A stretch of 64,000 nt of DNA from Dethiosulfatarculus sandiegensis (GTDB taxonomy: Bacteria; Desulfobacterota; Desulfarculia; Desulfarculales; Desulfarculaceae), in contig NZ_AZAC01000002.1 in assembly GCF_000931935.2 (NCBI RefSeq), forward strand, positions 124,001 through 188,000. The letters are read 5' to 3'. Under the pieces are notes generated by a model, which saw nothing but the letters and a program-made list of their open reading frames with translations, did not search any database and was not told the origin of the DNA. This document shows, piece after piece, positions 7,275-15,819 of the stretch (position 1 is its first letter; every line of letters starts with the position of its first letter). The position numbers and the translations under genes are program-made.

Positions 7275-8699
7275 TCAATCCATGATGACATAGGTCTCAT
7301 CGCGTAAACCGTATTTTGACATTTTGGCCAAAAGCGTGGGTCTGGAGACTCCCAGAAGCTTGGATGCCTTGGTGCGGTTGCCTCCGGTGATCTTAAGCGC
7401 TTCGGCCACAATGAGTTTACCCACATGGTCGGTCATCTGGGTCAGCAGATTGCCCTCCCCGGCTGCCATGCTCCATCTGGCCCAGTTGCGCACCGCCTCG
7501 TCGCAACCCACCGGGACTCCCTTGCCCGCCGGATCTCCCAGGGCCAGGCCCTTTACATCTTCCTCGCCTATGGTGCGGCCTTGGCTGAAAATAAGGCATT
7601 TTTCCAGGACATTGGCCAGTTCACGCACGTTTCCCGGCCAGGAGTGGCCGCACAAAAGAGCCACCGCGTCTTTGGTGATCCCCGGATTTCTCACCCCCAG
7701 GGAAGCGGAAAAACGGGCCAGGAAATATTCACTTAAGATGGGGATGTCGTCCGGGCGTTTGCGCAAAGGGGGCAGGTTTATGGAGACCACATTGAGGCGA
7801 TAATAAAGGTCTTCCCTGAAACGCCCTTCCTTCATGGCCGTTTCCAGATCCCGGTTGGTTGCGGCTATGATGCGCACATCCACGGGAATGGGGTTTTGCC
7901 CGCCCAGCCTTTCTATGGTGCGGTCTTGTAAAAGCCTGAGTATCTTGGCCTGTATGCCCGAAGGCATGTCTCCTATTTCATCAAGAAAAACAGTACCCCC
8001 GCTGGCGTGTTCCATCTTGCCGAGACGTCTGGTGGTTGCTCCGGTAAAGGCCCCTTTTTCATAGCCAAAGAGTTCACTTTCCAAAAGCGTCTCCGGTATG
8101 GCCACGCAGTTGACCACCATAAAGGGCCTGCCCTCCCGGGTGGAATGCTGATAAAGGGCCCTGGCCACCAGTTCCTTGCCTGTTCCGGATTCTCCCCTGA
8201 CAAGTACGGTGGCGTCTGTGGGGGCTGCCCGGCCAATGGATTTGTAGATCTCCTGCATGGGCTTGGAGCGCCCCACCAGGGCAACCTGGTTCAGGGAAGC
8301 CGGGCCCTGATCCATGCTCACCTGGGTGCGGGAGAACTCCCCGGCCTCAAGCGCCTGCCTGGTCAGGTTTAGGATTTCCTTTTGGGGTATGGGGGTGAGG
8401 ACATAGTCAAAAACCCCCAGCTTGGCAGCTTCGATAGCCTCGTCGGTGGTCCCGTGACGGCTGGTTATGATCACCGGCAGTTTCGGGTCCATCCGGTGCA
8501 GGTCGTCAAAGGCGCTTAAACCCTTTTTCCCGGGCAGGTTCTGGGCCATTATCACCAGATCAAAGCGACGCTCGGCCATCATCTCGGCTGCCGACTCGCC
8601 GGAATCAGTAGTGAAGACCCTGTGGCCATGGTCAAACAGAAGCCTTTCCAGCTTCTTTTGGCTGCGGTCATCCGGGTCAACGACCAGGATTCTGGCCAT
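7275..8699 (-). CDS. NtrC-type sigma-54 enhancer-binding protein with degenerate receiver
   Basis: A 474-residue protein with a receiver-like domain (1-120), AAA+ domain (about 139-375) and Fis-type HTH (about 430-474, with TKASKLLGVSRPTLLAKMSKY). The AAA+ part looks fully active: Walker A GESGTGKE (169-176), GAFTGA sigma-54 loop (216-221), Walker B VFLDEIGD. In the receiver the phospho-acceptor Asp is Ala52 (context LVIMAQNLPG) and the conserved Lys is Thr102 (FDYVLTPIP), while Thr79 and the acidic patch near residue 8 remain. Activation therefore cannot rest on standard Asp phosphorylation; control by protein contact, for example with the operon's receivers, is an inference. RBS aaggaggg precedes the ATG. 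It probably drives the sigma-54 promoter at 7077-7092. Confidence 0.9.
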   Translation of the reverse strand: MARILVVDPDDRSQKKLERLLFDHGHRVFTTDSGESAAEMMAERRFDLVIMAQNLPGKKGLSAFDDLHRMDPKLPVIITSRHGTTDEAIEAAKLGVFDYVLTPIPQKEILNLTRQALEAGEFSRTQVSMDQGPASLNQVALVGRSKPMQEIYKSIGRAAPTDATVLVRGESGTGKELVARALYQHSTREGRPFMVVNCVAIPETLLESELFGYEKGAFTGATTRRLGKMEHASGGTVFLDEIGDMPSGIQAKILRLLQDRTIERLGGQNPIPVDVRIIAATNRDLETAMKEGRFREDLYYRLNVVSINLPPLRKRPDDIPILSEYFLARFSASLGVRNPGITKDAVALLCGHSWPGNVRELANVLEKCLIFSQGRTIGEEDVKGLALGDPAGKGVPVGCDEAVRNWARWSMAAGEGNLLTQMTDHVGKLIVAEALKITGGNRTKASKLLGVSRPTLLAKMSKYGLRDETYVIMD

Positions 8700-8977
8700 G
8701 CGGCCCTCCTTGGTGAAAAAGACTGTCTTCGCCCGCCGCTAGGGAAACGGGCTCGGATCCATACTTAACTAGTCGAGCTTTGTTTTAATTTGATCAGTTT
8801 CTTTTATACCATTAATGGAGTTGGGTGAAACAACGCTAAATGAAAAAATTCTCAATCACTTTTACCAAGGGAATAGGAGGCAAAAACAGAGCATTAGGGG
8901 ATCTTCTTTGCTTAAAAAGCCGGTAATACTGGGTATTGGGAGATGGTTGGCTTTGTGAGAATAAAGGGCCCAAAGAG
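8700..8977. other. Intergenic region, no gene seen
   Basis: About 280 bp between the start of the enhancer-binding protein gene and the serC terminator. I see no credible coding frame, GG-N10-GC site or structured RNA; it should contain the activator's own promoter, reading leftwards. Confidence 0.4.
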
Positions 8978-9015
8978 AAAAACCCCGGCTTTTACCTAAA
9001 AAAGCCGGGGTTTTT
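8978..9015 (-). terminator. Intrinsic terminator downstream of serC
   Basis: A 16-bp perfect inverted repeat (AAAAACCCCGGCTTTT and its complement, loop 6 nt) carries T-runs at both ends and lies about 95 bp after the serC stop. It is symmetrical and could work in both directions. Confidence 0.85.
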
Positions 9016-9110
9016 CATGGTGCGTTATTTTTCCGGTGTCATAAGGCCGCCTGCAAGAAGCCTGTCAAGCGGGTCGGGGAAGTTCTAACCACCCCGACGC
9101 TACGCCCCTG

Positions 9111-10193
9111 TCAGCCGTTTTTGGCGGCAAAGTCGGCCATAAAGTCGGCCAGGGCGTCGGCGCCTGCCTGGGGCATGGCGTTATAGATGGAGGCGCGGCA
9201 GCCGCCCACCGAGCGGTGACCCTTGAGGCCCTTAAGCCCCTGTTCCGCGGCTTCTTTGATAAAGACCGGTTCCAAGTCCTCATTGGCCAGGCGGAAGGTC
9301 ACGTTCATCAGGGAGCGATCCTCGGGAGCTGCTGTGGCTTTATAGAAACCGCCGCTCTTATCAAAGGCGTCATATACGGTGCCCGCCTTTTTCTGATTCC
9401 TGGCTTCGGCTTTTTCAAGCCCGCCTACTTCCTCTTCCAACCAGGCCAGGACCAGCTCAAGCAGGTAAATGGCAAAGCAGGGGCAGGTGTTGGCCATGGA
9501 GTTTTTGGAGGCCTGGGTGGTGTAGCGTAAAAGGGTGGGGATGTCCTCGGGCACCCTTTCCAACATATCGTTTCTGATCACCGTAAGGCAGACACCGGCA
9601 GGGCCTAAGTTTTTCTGGGCGCCTGCGTAGAACAGGCCAAAGGGTTTGGGGTCAAAGGGCCTGGACATGATATCCGAGCTCATGTCGGCGATCACGGGCA
9701 CATCCGCCTTGGGGAAGGTGTGAAACTGGGTGCCCTTGATGGTGTTGTTGGTGGTGAAATGCAGATAAGCCGCATCCTTGGGCACTTCATATTCTTTGGG
9801 AATATATGAGAAACCCTTATCTTCGGAAGAGGCGAGAACCACAGGGTCCTTACCCAGGATCTGGGCTTCTTTGATAGCTTTGGTGGACCAAGTGCCGGTG
9901 TTGATATAGGCCGGTTTCTTGCCCTGACACAAGTTCATGGGAATCTGATAAAACTGCTGGGAGGCTCCACCTTGTAAAAAGAGCACGGTAAAGTCGTCTG
10001 AAAGGCCCAAAAGACGCTTAACCCGGGCTACTGCAGAATTTACTACAGCGTCGAACTCGGGTGAGCGGTGGCTGATTTCAGTTATGGACATTCCAGTGCC
10101 TTTGTAGTCGAGCATTTCCGCCTGGACTTTTTCCAGGACCTGCAAAGGCAAGGTGGCGGGGCCGGGATTGAAATTGAATACGCGTGTGCTCAT
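9111..10193 (-). CDS. serC: Phosphoserine aminotransferase
   Basis: A 360-residue class-V PLP aminotransferase that converts 3-phosphohydroxypyruvate plus glutamate to phosphoserine (serine and PLP biosynthesis, cytoplasm). The start VFNFNPGPATLP is the SerC family signature; LFLQGGASQQF and the Schiff-base Lys in YAGAQKNLGPAG are present, as is the C-terminal GHRSVGGCRASIYNAMP. The ATG at 10193 (AAGGGA 7 nt upstream) is chosen; the longer upstream frame runs into the structured repeat at 10234-10424 and has no homology. That repeat therefore lies immediately upstream and may form part of the 5' leader. The family length is about 360, so the gene is complete. Confidence 0.95.
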   Translation of the reverse strand: MSTRVFNFNPGPATLPLQVLEKVQAEMLDYKGTGMSITEISHRSPEFDAVVNSAVARVKRLLGLSDDFTVLFLQGGASQQFYQIPMNLCQGKKPAYINTGTWSTKAIKEAQILGKDPVVLASSEDKGFSYIPKEYEVPKDAAYLHFTTNNTIKGTQFHTFPKADVPVIADMSSDIMSRPFDPKPFGLFYAGAQKNLGPAGVCLTVIRNDMLERVPEDIPTLLRYTTQASKNSMANTCPCFAIYLLELVLAWLEEEVGGLEKAEARNQKKAGTVYDAFDKSGGFYKATAAPEDRSLMNVTFRLANEDLEPVFIKEAAEQGLKGLKGHRSVGGCRASIYNAMPQAGADALADFMADFAAKNG

Positions 10194-10233
10194 GACAATA
10201 TCCCTTGAAAGCAAAAAAAAAATGAACCCAAAA

Positions 10234-10424
10234 GGGACGCGAAACGCGTCCCAAGGCTGTTGCCAAACAACCTGTACGCGGGCCATGGACGGCCCGCCGA
10301 ATTGCGAGCCTTTCATAAGGCGAGTAATTCGATCCAGTTGGCAAAACCACGTTTTTGCCAACTGGCATCTCACAAAGTCCAGGAGGACTTTGTGAGCAAG
10401 CTAAGGACGCGAGACGCATCCTTT
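10234..10424. repeat. Structured non-coding repeat element, copy 1
   Basis: A body of about 150 bp (10253-10402) is nearly 87% identical to the body at 47637-47789. It folds into five successive hairpins: AGGCTGTT/AACAaCCT; GCGGGCC/GGCCCGC; CGAATT...AATTCG with an inner CCTT/AAGG; CCAGTTGGCAAAA/TTTTTGCCAACTGG; CTCACAAAGTCC/GGACTTTGTGAG. A GGGACGCG-AAA-CGCGTCCC hairpin on the left (10234-10252) is matched by a similar hairpin on the right (10403-10423). There is no plausible ORF. It sits between serC and the small gene at 10636. Confidence 0.8.
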
Positions 10425-10635
10425 TGCTTTCCAAAACAGGCCTTACCTGTGCGGATACGGGCATTCCAAATGCCGCAACCGGATACTATCAACTACCCCT
10501 ATTAAATAAAGAAGTCCACCCTAAACTTGCTAATTCCAGTAAAAGAAAGAGAAAAGCCGGTTAAACCCCTGCCCCGCCCGTTAGGGGGAAAAGGGGGTAA
10601 AACCGGCGATAATAGTGGATTTTTAGTTGTTTAAC

Positions 10636-10830
10636 CTAAGCGTCCAGGGCCACCAGGGTCATGCCCAGTTTTTTCTCCAGCCCTTGAAGTTCGCTGACCT
10701 GGTCAGCGCTTAAATTTGCGGCGTTGGCCTGCTGGCAGGCATAAGCCAACACGACTTTTCCGGTCTTTTTTTCCAGGTTTTTAATTTGTTCCAAAGACGA
10801 TTCGTCTATTTTGGCCAGAGTGCAATGCAT
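10636..10830 (-). CDS. Small conserved-looking protein of unknown function
   Basis: A 64-residue soluble, helix-rich acidic protein with an excellent RBS (AGGAGG, 5 nt before the ATG). It has a single Cys (YACQQA) and several heptad-like Leu positions (LEQIKNLEKK; VSELQGLEKKLG), suggesting a helical hairpin. No family is recognised. It stands alone, with the LuxR-type regulator about 100 bp upstream in the same direction. Coding status is supported by the RBS and composition only. Confidence 0.65.
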   Translation of the reverse strand: MHCTLAKIDESSLEQIKNLEKKTGKVVLAYACQQANAANLSADQVSELQGLEKKLGMTLVALDA

Positions 10831-10938
10831 ATGGTCCTCCTTTTTGGTTTTCTGATCTTATAGATTTAAATTTTGCCAGATCAGAGCCTAAAGAAAAAAC
10901 CAGTAAATTGACGGTAAAATAACAGGTAAAAACTGGTA

Positions 10939-11790
10939 TTAGGCAAGGGAGAGGAGATAAGTGCGCAGGTTTTGGGCGCGGTCTTTAAGCCCCAGTTTGC
11001 GCCGCAGGTTGGCGCGGTGAAAATCCACTGTACGTGGGGAGGTGTTAAGGGCTTCGGCAATTTCCTTACTGGTTTGTCCTTCCTTGATCAGTCCGGCGAC
11101 CTGGATTTCGGTGGGGGTAAGCCCCAGGAAACGCGAGGAAAGGGAGCGGGCAAAAGGGCTGGTAATCTCTTTTAAGTTTTCCACGGCGGCCCGGGCCAGG
11201 GCTTTTTGCTCGGGGCTGAGGTCTGAGCTTGCCAGCTTGTTGAGGTAGGGAAGGGCAAGGTGTTTGATCTGGGCCATCACCTTTTCTTCCAGCTCTGAGC
11301 GCTCTTTTTTGATTTGATCCAGCAAGAAAGTCAGTGCCGAGTTGGCCTGCTCCAGTTTTTGGGCCTGATCTTTGAGCATTACCTCCCTTTGCAGGATTTT
11401 TTCTTCCGCTGTCTTAATTTGGGTGATGTTTTCGTGGCTCACCACCAGCCTGGGCTGCCCCGGAGCATTGAGCCTGGTCACTCTCAGGTTGAACCAGCGT
11501 TTGACTCCGCTGCCGTGACAGTCGTATTGCAGCTCAAATTCATCTATCTCTTCCCGGGCCACGGATTTTATGCCCAATGCCACCTCACGGGCCTTTTCCG
11601 CTCCCGGCCCGGTGGCGCTTTCGCAGACGGCAAGGTAGTTCATGTCCGGAGTTTGCACCGCTCCTTTGGGGGCGTTTTTGAGGTGAAAATCATTCCAGGC
11701 CCGGTTGGTCTGGAGAATGCGGCCGCTTTTGTCCAATATGGCCACATGGGCGCTTATAGAGTCCAGAATACTTTTATCAATGGATTCCAT
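10939..11790 (-). CDS. PAS-LuxR-type transcriptional regulator
   Basis: A 283-residue protein with an N-terminal PAS-like sensor domain (about 8-125: ILDSISAHVAILDKSGRILQ and a PAC-like VSHENITQIKTAEE), a coiled coil (about 130-170) and a C-terminal LuxR/GerE HTH (about 220-280: LTPTEIQVAGLIKEGQTSKE and NTSPRTVDFHRANLRRKLGL). This layout is shared with PAS-HTH regulators that often act with a histidine kinase, but none is adjacent. The ATG at 11790 lies 2 bp after the MBL hydrolase stop, implying co-transcription and coupling; an in-frame TTG at 11796 is an alternative. The ligand is unknown. Confidence 0.85.
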   Translation of the reverse strand: MESIDKSILDSISAHVAILDKSGRILQTNRAWNDFHLKNAPKGAVQTPDMNYLAVCESATGPGAEKAREVALGIKSVAREEIDEFELQYDCHGSGVKRWFNLRVTRLNAPGQPRLVVSHENITQIKTAEEKILQREVMLKDQAQKLEQANSALTFLLDQIKKERSELEEKVMAQIKHLALPYLNKLASSDLSPEQKALARAAVENLKEITSPFARSLSSRFLGLTPTEIQVAGLIKEGQTSKEIAEALNTSPRTVDFHRANLRRKLGLKDRAQNLRTYLLSLA

Positions 11791-11792
11791 GC

Positions 11793-12701
11793 TCAAGGTT
11801 CAAAACCCAGTTCCCGGGCAAGGTGGCTTACCCTGGCCTCAAGGTTTAAAAGATAGGCAGGCTCAGGCTGCTTGGGCTGGGGGCAGGGGTCATATTCCGC
11901 TGCCTTGACCTGCTCCATTACTTTTTTGATATTCCCCTGTTGCTCCAATAGAAGCCGATCCACCCATTTTTTGTAGTCCAGGGCCGCTTTTTCCGATTCC
12001 TTTAAAAATTCGCCTACATCTTCATCAGTGTAAACCCGCCTGTGGCCCTGACACAGCATTTTGGGCTTCAAGGCAACCGCTCTTTTTATATTCTCCAGAT
12101 ATTTGGCGTGGTTCACCAAAAATTCCGTGACTATGTAGCCGGTGGCGTCTGCGCAGCCGGTGGCTTCGGAGCTTATGAGGATATCTTTTTCCTTCAGGTG
12201 AAAGCTCAAGAAATCCCAGGTATGCCCAGGGGTGTACAAAACCTTTACAGTTGTATTCCGACCCAGTTTGACTTCGTCTCCCTCACTAAGAACCATATCG
12301 ACCTGAAAAGGCAGAAAGGCAATATCCCGGCCCAGTCCGGGATGCCATTTCTCCACTTCCAGGGTGGCGTTTTCATTCAGTTTGGTCATGAGTTTTATTG
12401 CGCCGGGCCGGGACATGATCTCCGCGGCCCTTTGGGAGGCTGCGACCTTAAGTCCGGGAAAGACTTTTTTGAGGTAGCTTACCGCCCCGCAATGGTCGAA
12501 ATGCACATGAGTGAGAAAAATGATCCCCGGTTTTTGGGGGCCGAGGATTTTTTTTATGTCTTCTTCATAGGCAGGTCCCAGACAGGTGAAGCCCGCGTCA
12601 AACAGGGCCGGGGTCTCAGCCTCCGCCAGATAAGAAGGGGTGGCGCTGTGTCCCAATACATGGAAACCCGGACATACCTTGCCTGTGCTGCTTATGATCA
12701 C
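11793..12701 (-). CDS. Metallo-beta-lactamase-fold hydrolase
   Basis: A 302-residue MBL-fold protein with the metal motif THVHFDHCG (HxHxDH) near residue 82, a further His in YTPGHTWDFLSF and a final His in LCQGHRRVY. The C-terminal 60 residues are helical, as in MBL enzymes of the glyoxalase-II-like or flavodiiron-like superfamily without a fused domain. The start is GTG, with AGGGGA 6 nt upstream. It is co-transcribed with the PAS-LuxR regulator downstream. The substrate cannot be deduced. Confidence 0.82.
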   Translation of the reverse strand: MIISSTGKVCPGFHVLGHSATPSYLAEAETPALFDAGFTCLGPAYEEDIKKILGPQKPGIIFLTHVHFDHCGAVSYLKKVFPGLKVAASQRAAEIMSRPGAIKLMTKLNENATLEVEKWHPGLGRDIAFLPFQVDMVLSEGDEVKLGRNTTVKVLYTPGHTWDFLSFHLKEKDILISSEATGCADATGYIVTEFLVNHAKYLENIKRAVALKPKMLCQGHRRVYTDEDVGEFLKESEKAALDYKKWVDRLLLEQQGNIKKVMEQVKAAEYDPCPQPKQPEPAYLLNLEARVSHLARELGFEP

Positions 12702-12748
12702 CTTTTATCCCCTGGATATTCCTAAAGGTTGTTTTTAAAAAAGCCTGC

Positions 12749-12792
12749 AGAAAAAAGGAGATCCCGGAGCCTTTTGGTAAAGGCTCCGGGAT
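12749..12792 (-). terminator. Intrinsic terminator downstream of rnc
   Basis: A 14-bp perfect stem (ATCCCGGAGCCTTT/AAAGGCTCCGGGAT, loop TGGT) lies 6 bp after the rnc stop. On the minus strand it is followed by CTCCTTTTTT. Confidence 0.85.
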
Positions 12793-12798
12793 GGTTGC

Positions 12799-13527
12799 CT
12801 ACTTCGCCAGGAAATCCGTTCCTTCTTTTTCTATGAGCTCAAGGCATCTGCGGGCTGCATTTTGCTCGGCTTCCTTTTTGGATTTGCCCACTCCCCTGGC
12901 CACGCGCTCACTTTTAATGGAAAGGGCCACCCTGAAGGTCTTATCATGGTCAGGGCCCTGGGTTTCCAGAAGCTGATAGCGTGGAGTGACGTGCAGCTCT
13001 TCCTGTACAAATTCCTGGATGCGGGTCTTGAAGTCCTTTTGCGGGGCTTTGGCTATGGCTCCTTCGGCATAGGGGCCAAGGAGCCTTGTGATTATAGCGT
13101 CAGTGACTTCAAGGCCCCCATCCAGGTAGGTTGCAGCCAGAACAGCTTCCAGGGCGTCGGCCAAAATGCTCGGCTTGTTGGAGCCGCTTTGTATCTCTTC
13201 TCCCCTTCCGAGGAGTAGAAAGCCGCCCAGATTGAGTGAACGGGCAATTGCGGCCAGGCGATGTTCATTGACCATGCTGGCCCTGGCTTTGCTGAGTCTG
13301 CCTTCTGATGCAGCGGGAAACCTCTGGTAAAGCATTTCGGTTACACAGAGTTCCAGCACGGCATCGCCCAGGAATTCAAGGCGCTCGTTGGATTCGAGGT
13401 TCAGGTCTGCGTGCTCATGCACATAGGAAGAATGATGCATGGCGGTTGCGAGTAGTTCCAGGTCATTGAATTTATGCCCCAAAAGAGCTGCCAACTCTTC
13501 CAGTTCCTCTTGTCGTTCGTCGTCCAT
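12799..13527 (-). CDS. rnc: Ribonuclease III
   Basis: A 242-residue dsRNA endonuclease for rRNA and mRNA processing. The catalytic signature is NERLEFLGDAVLEL near residues 47-60 and the second metal-binding cluster is in LADALEAVLAATYLDGG. The C-terminal double-stranded RNA-binding domain occupies about 165-235 (KTRIQEFVQEE; RGVGKSKKEAEQNAARRCLE). Length and order match the family. It is monocistronic: divergent from the glycan operon and ended by its own terminator. Confidence 0.95.
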   Translation of the reverse strand: MDDERQEELEELAALLGHKFNDLELLATAMHHSSYVHEHADLNLESNERLEFLGDAVLELCVTEMLYQRFPAASEGRLSKARASMVNEHRLAAIARSLNLGGFLLLGRGEEIQSGSNKPSILADALEAVLAATYLDGGLEVTDAIITRLLGPYAEGAIAKAPQKDFKTRIQEFVQEELHVTPRYQLLETQGPDHDKTFRVALSIKSERVARGVGKSKKEAEQNAARRCLELIEKEGTDFLAK

Positions 13528-13833
13528 CAGGCCTCCATTTACCCGGCTGTGTGGACTTGGCCAGCCGGGAGGACGAAAACACGGGCAACCGAGAAGCTTT
13601 ATGCCTCCATTATTATGGGCTTGCGGTCACCGGGTTTGATGTTATTAAATTACAGCACCTTTTTACCGCTTGCAGAGGCTTTCATGCCCCGATTAAGCCA
13701 AAAAAGGGCTGCTTTTCGGTTTAAAATTACCGGCCGGGCTTTAAAACCGGCCTGGCCAAAGTATCAGCGGCCAATGCTTCGATGTCAACGGTCTCCTGGG
13801 GCGGTTGCGCGGATTTATCAGAAAAAAGGCAAT
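13528..13833. other. Divergent intergenic region between rnc and the glycan operon
   Basis: About 305 bp that should hold the promoters of both flanking units. A long frame continuous with the glycosyltransferase runs through it, but it lacks family homology and a start with an RBS. A GGCCGG/CCGGCC inverted repeat lies near 13732-13752. Confidence 0.4.
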
Positions 13834-14949
13834 ATGTCATCATTTTACAAGATATTACACACCGAATGGTCCAATGGTTGGGGCGGGCAGGAGATCCGCA
13901 TACTGGATGAATGCCTGGGAATGGCTGAAAGAGGCCATGAGGTGGAATTGGCCGGTTGCCCGGAAGGCAAGTTGCGCAAAAGGGCCCAGGAGTCGGGGCT
14001 TGTGTTTCATCCCATAGCCATGAAAGGCCCTTGGGATATAAACGCCCTGGCCAAACTGGTGGCCCTGATAAAAGCCAAGGGGATTGATATCATCCACACC
14101 CATTCCTCGGTGGATTCCTGGCTGGGCGGTTTTGCGGCCAGACTGGCCGGTATAAAATGTGTGCGCACCCGTCACCTGAGTGTTCCGGTAAGTAAAAACC
14201 CCTTGAATATTGTTTATAAACTGCCCCAGGCGGTGACCACCACCGGAGTGAGCATCCGCCGCCATCTGGTGGAGGACTACGGCCTGCCTCCGGAAAGGGT
14301 CACGTCCGTGCCCACCGGTGTTGACGCCAAGCGTTTTGCCCCGCGAGAGCCGGACCCTGAATTGGCCCGCGAGCTGGGGCTTGAGCCTGGGCGGAATGTG
14401 GTTGCCATGGTGGCGGTTCTAAGGAGCTGGAAAAGGCACGACCTTTTCTGCGCCATGGCCAGGGACCTGCTGGCCCAAAGGCCTGACACCCGCTTTTTGA
14501 TTGTGGGCGACGGTCCGGGCTGGAAACGGATTAACGGTTACCTTGATGATAAGGGCCTGCGCCCGGCAGCAATAATGACCGGTCACAGAAACGACGTGGA
14601 GCGCATTCTGCCCTTGTGCACGGTCTGTGTTTTGGCCAGTGATAAGGCGGAAGGAGTGCCCCAGGCGGTTTTACAGCAGTTTGCCTGTCAAAAGGCTGTG
14701 GTTGCGGCTGACGCAGGTGACGTGGCCCAGGTGGTGCTCAATGAAAAGACGGGCCTTTTGGTTGAACCGGGCAGCAGTGACTCCCTTTTGGCCGGGGTCT
14801 CAAGGCTCCTGGATGATCCGGACCTGCGCGCTTCCCTGGGCCGGGCGGGCCGGGAGCTGGTAATGAAAAAACATTCCAAGAAAGTCATGCTCGACGCAAC
14901 AGAAAAGGTCTATGCCGATCTCGGCGTCAAGAAACGGGAAGACGCCTGA
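13834..14949 (+). CDS. GT4-family glycosyltransferase (envelope glycan)
   Basis: A 371-residue GT-B glycosyltransferase. The N-terminal acceptor domain begins with WSNGWGGQEIRILDECLGMA and includes IIHTHSSVDSWLGGFAARLAG. The C-terminal nucleotide-sugar domain contains VAVLRSWKRHD, FLIVGDGPGW and the acidic EGVPQAVLQQFACQKAVVA region (an E-x7-E-like site is only loosely kept). The ATG at 13834 has AAGG 6 nt upstream and is at the homology start. It overlaps the deacetylase gene by 1 nt (TGATG). With that gene and the GT2 gene it probably builds an LPS-core or surface polysaccharide (inference). Confidence 0.88.
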   Translation: MSSFYKILHTEWSNGWGGQEIRILDECLGMAERGHEVELAGCPEGKLRKRAQESGLVFHPIAMKGPWDINALAKLVALIKAKGIDIIHTHSSVDSWLGGFAARLAGIKCVRTRHLSVPVSKNPLNIVYKLPQAVTTTGVSIRRHLVEDYGLPPERVTSVPTGVDAKRFAPREPDPELARELGLEPGRNVVAMVAVLRSWKRHDLFCAMARDLLAQRPDTRFLIVGDGPGWKRINGYLDDKGLRPAAIMTGHRNDVERILPLCTVCVLASDKAEGVPQAVLQQFACQKAVVAADAGDVAQVVLNEKTGLLVEPGSSDSLLAGVSRLLDDPDLRASLGRAGRELVMKKHSKKVMLDATEKVYADLGVKKREDA

Positions 14950-15731
14950 TGCAGGGCCTGATCTGGACGGCGGCCGCCCTGGCCGGATTGGGTTTTTCAG
15001 CCCGTTACACCTGGTGGCGGCCCGCTTTAAAGGGTGTGCCCATCTTCATGTATCATCACATTACCGATGAACTGAATGGCACCCCCCTGCCCAAATTGAG
15101 GGTATCTCCCCGTTGTTTTGCCCGGCAGTTGGATATCATTCAAAAAGCCGGTTTTCAGGCGGTCACCTTAAGCCGGGCCCTTTCTGCTGATGCCCCTGCC
15201 AAACCTTGCGTGATCAGTTTCGACGACGGCTATGACAATTTCCTCACCAATGCCTGGCCCCTTTTAAAAAAGCGGGGCATGAGCGCCACGGTTTTTCTGG
15301 TTACCAAAGAGATAGGCGGATCCAACCGCTGGGACCTGGGCAAGGGGGAGCCCCAAGAGGCCATGCTCTCCAGGGAACAGGTGCTGGATTTGGCTGATCA
15401 GGGGGTCGAGTTTGGCGGCCACACCAGGGATCACTTGAATCTCACCACTTTAGATGAGGCCGAACTGGCGGAGCAGATAAAAGGCTGTCAAAAGGACCTT
15501 ACCCGTCTTTTGGGGAGCCCTGCCCGTGTTTTCAGCTATCCCTTTGGGGCCTATAATCAAAAAGCCGCGGATATGGCAAGGGAGGCTGGATTCGACTTAG
15601 CCTGCACCACCAGGCCGGGGAAAGCCGGGTCAGCGACTCCTCCCTTTGAACTTCCCAGAATAATAGTGAAAAGGGCTGACGACAGCCTGGACTTCCGCAT
15701 CAAGCTTTCCCGGGCTAAAAGCCGTTTATGA
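14949..15731 (+). CDS. Polysaccharide deacetylase (CE4 / NodB-like)
   Basis: A 260-residue protein with an N-terminal hydrophobic anchor (about residues 3-18). The CE4 motifs are present: PIFMYHHI, motif 1 ISFDDGYDN (catalytic and metal Asp), motif 2 EFGGHTRDHLNLT (metal His pair) and SYPFGAYN. Enzymes of this group remove N-acetyl groups from amino sugars of surface glycans at the periplasmic side. It overlaps the preceding GT4 gene by 1 nt, so the two are coupled, and both likely act on the same glycan. Confidence 0.88.
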   Translation: MQGLIWTAAALAGLGFSARYTWWRPALKGVPIFMYHHITDELNGTPLPKLRVSPRCFARQLDIIQKAGFQAVTLSRALSADAPAKPCVISFDDGYDNFLTNAWPLLKKRGMSATVFLVTKEIGGSNRWDLGKGEPQEAMLSREQVLDLADQGVEFGGHTRDHLNLTTLDEAELAEQIKGCQKDLTRLLGSPARVFSYPFGAYNQKAADMAREAGFDLACTTRPGKAGSATPPFELPRIIVKRADDSLDFRIKLSRAKSRL

Positions 15732-15819
15732 TTTGATCTTGCCAAAGATTTTTTCCTGGCGGATGCTAAAAAAAGGTTCCCAAAGGCTTAATTTAAGCAA
15801 GCATAGGAGATGACCTGCC

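Noticed and set aside
10078..10505. Overlapping frames across the serC upstream region
   Set aside because: They coincide with the palindromic repeat element, which opens frames on both strands by chance; none has an RBS or homology.
13474..13833. N-terminal extension of the GT4 glycosyltransferase
   Set aside because: The frame is open, but homology and an RBS begin at 13834; the extension overlaps the divergent rnc gene start.
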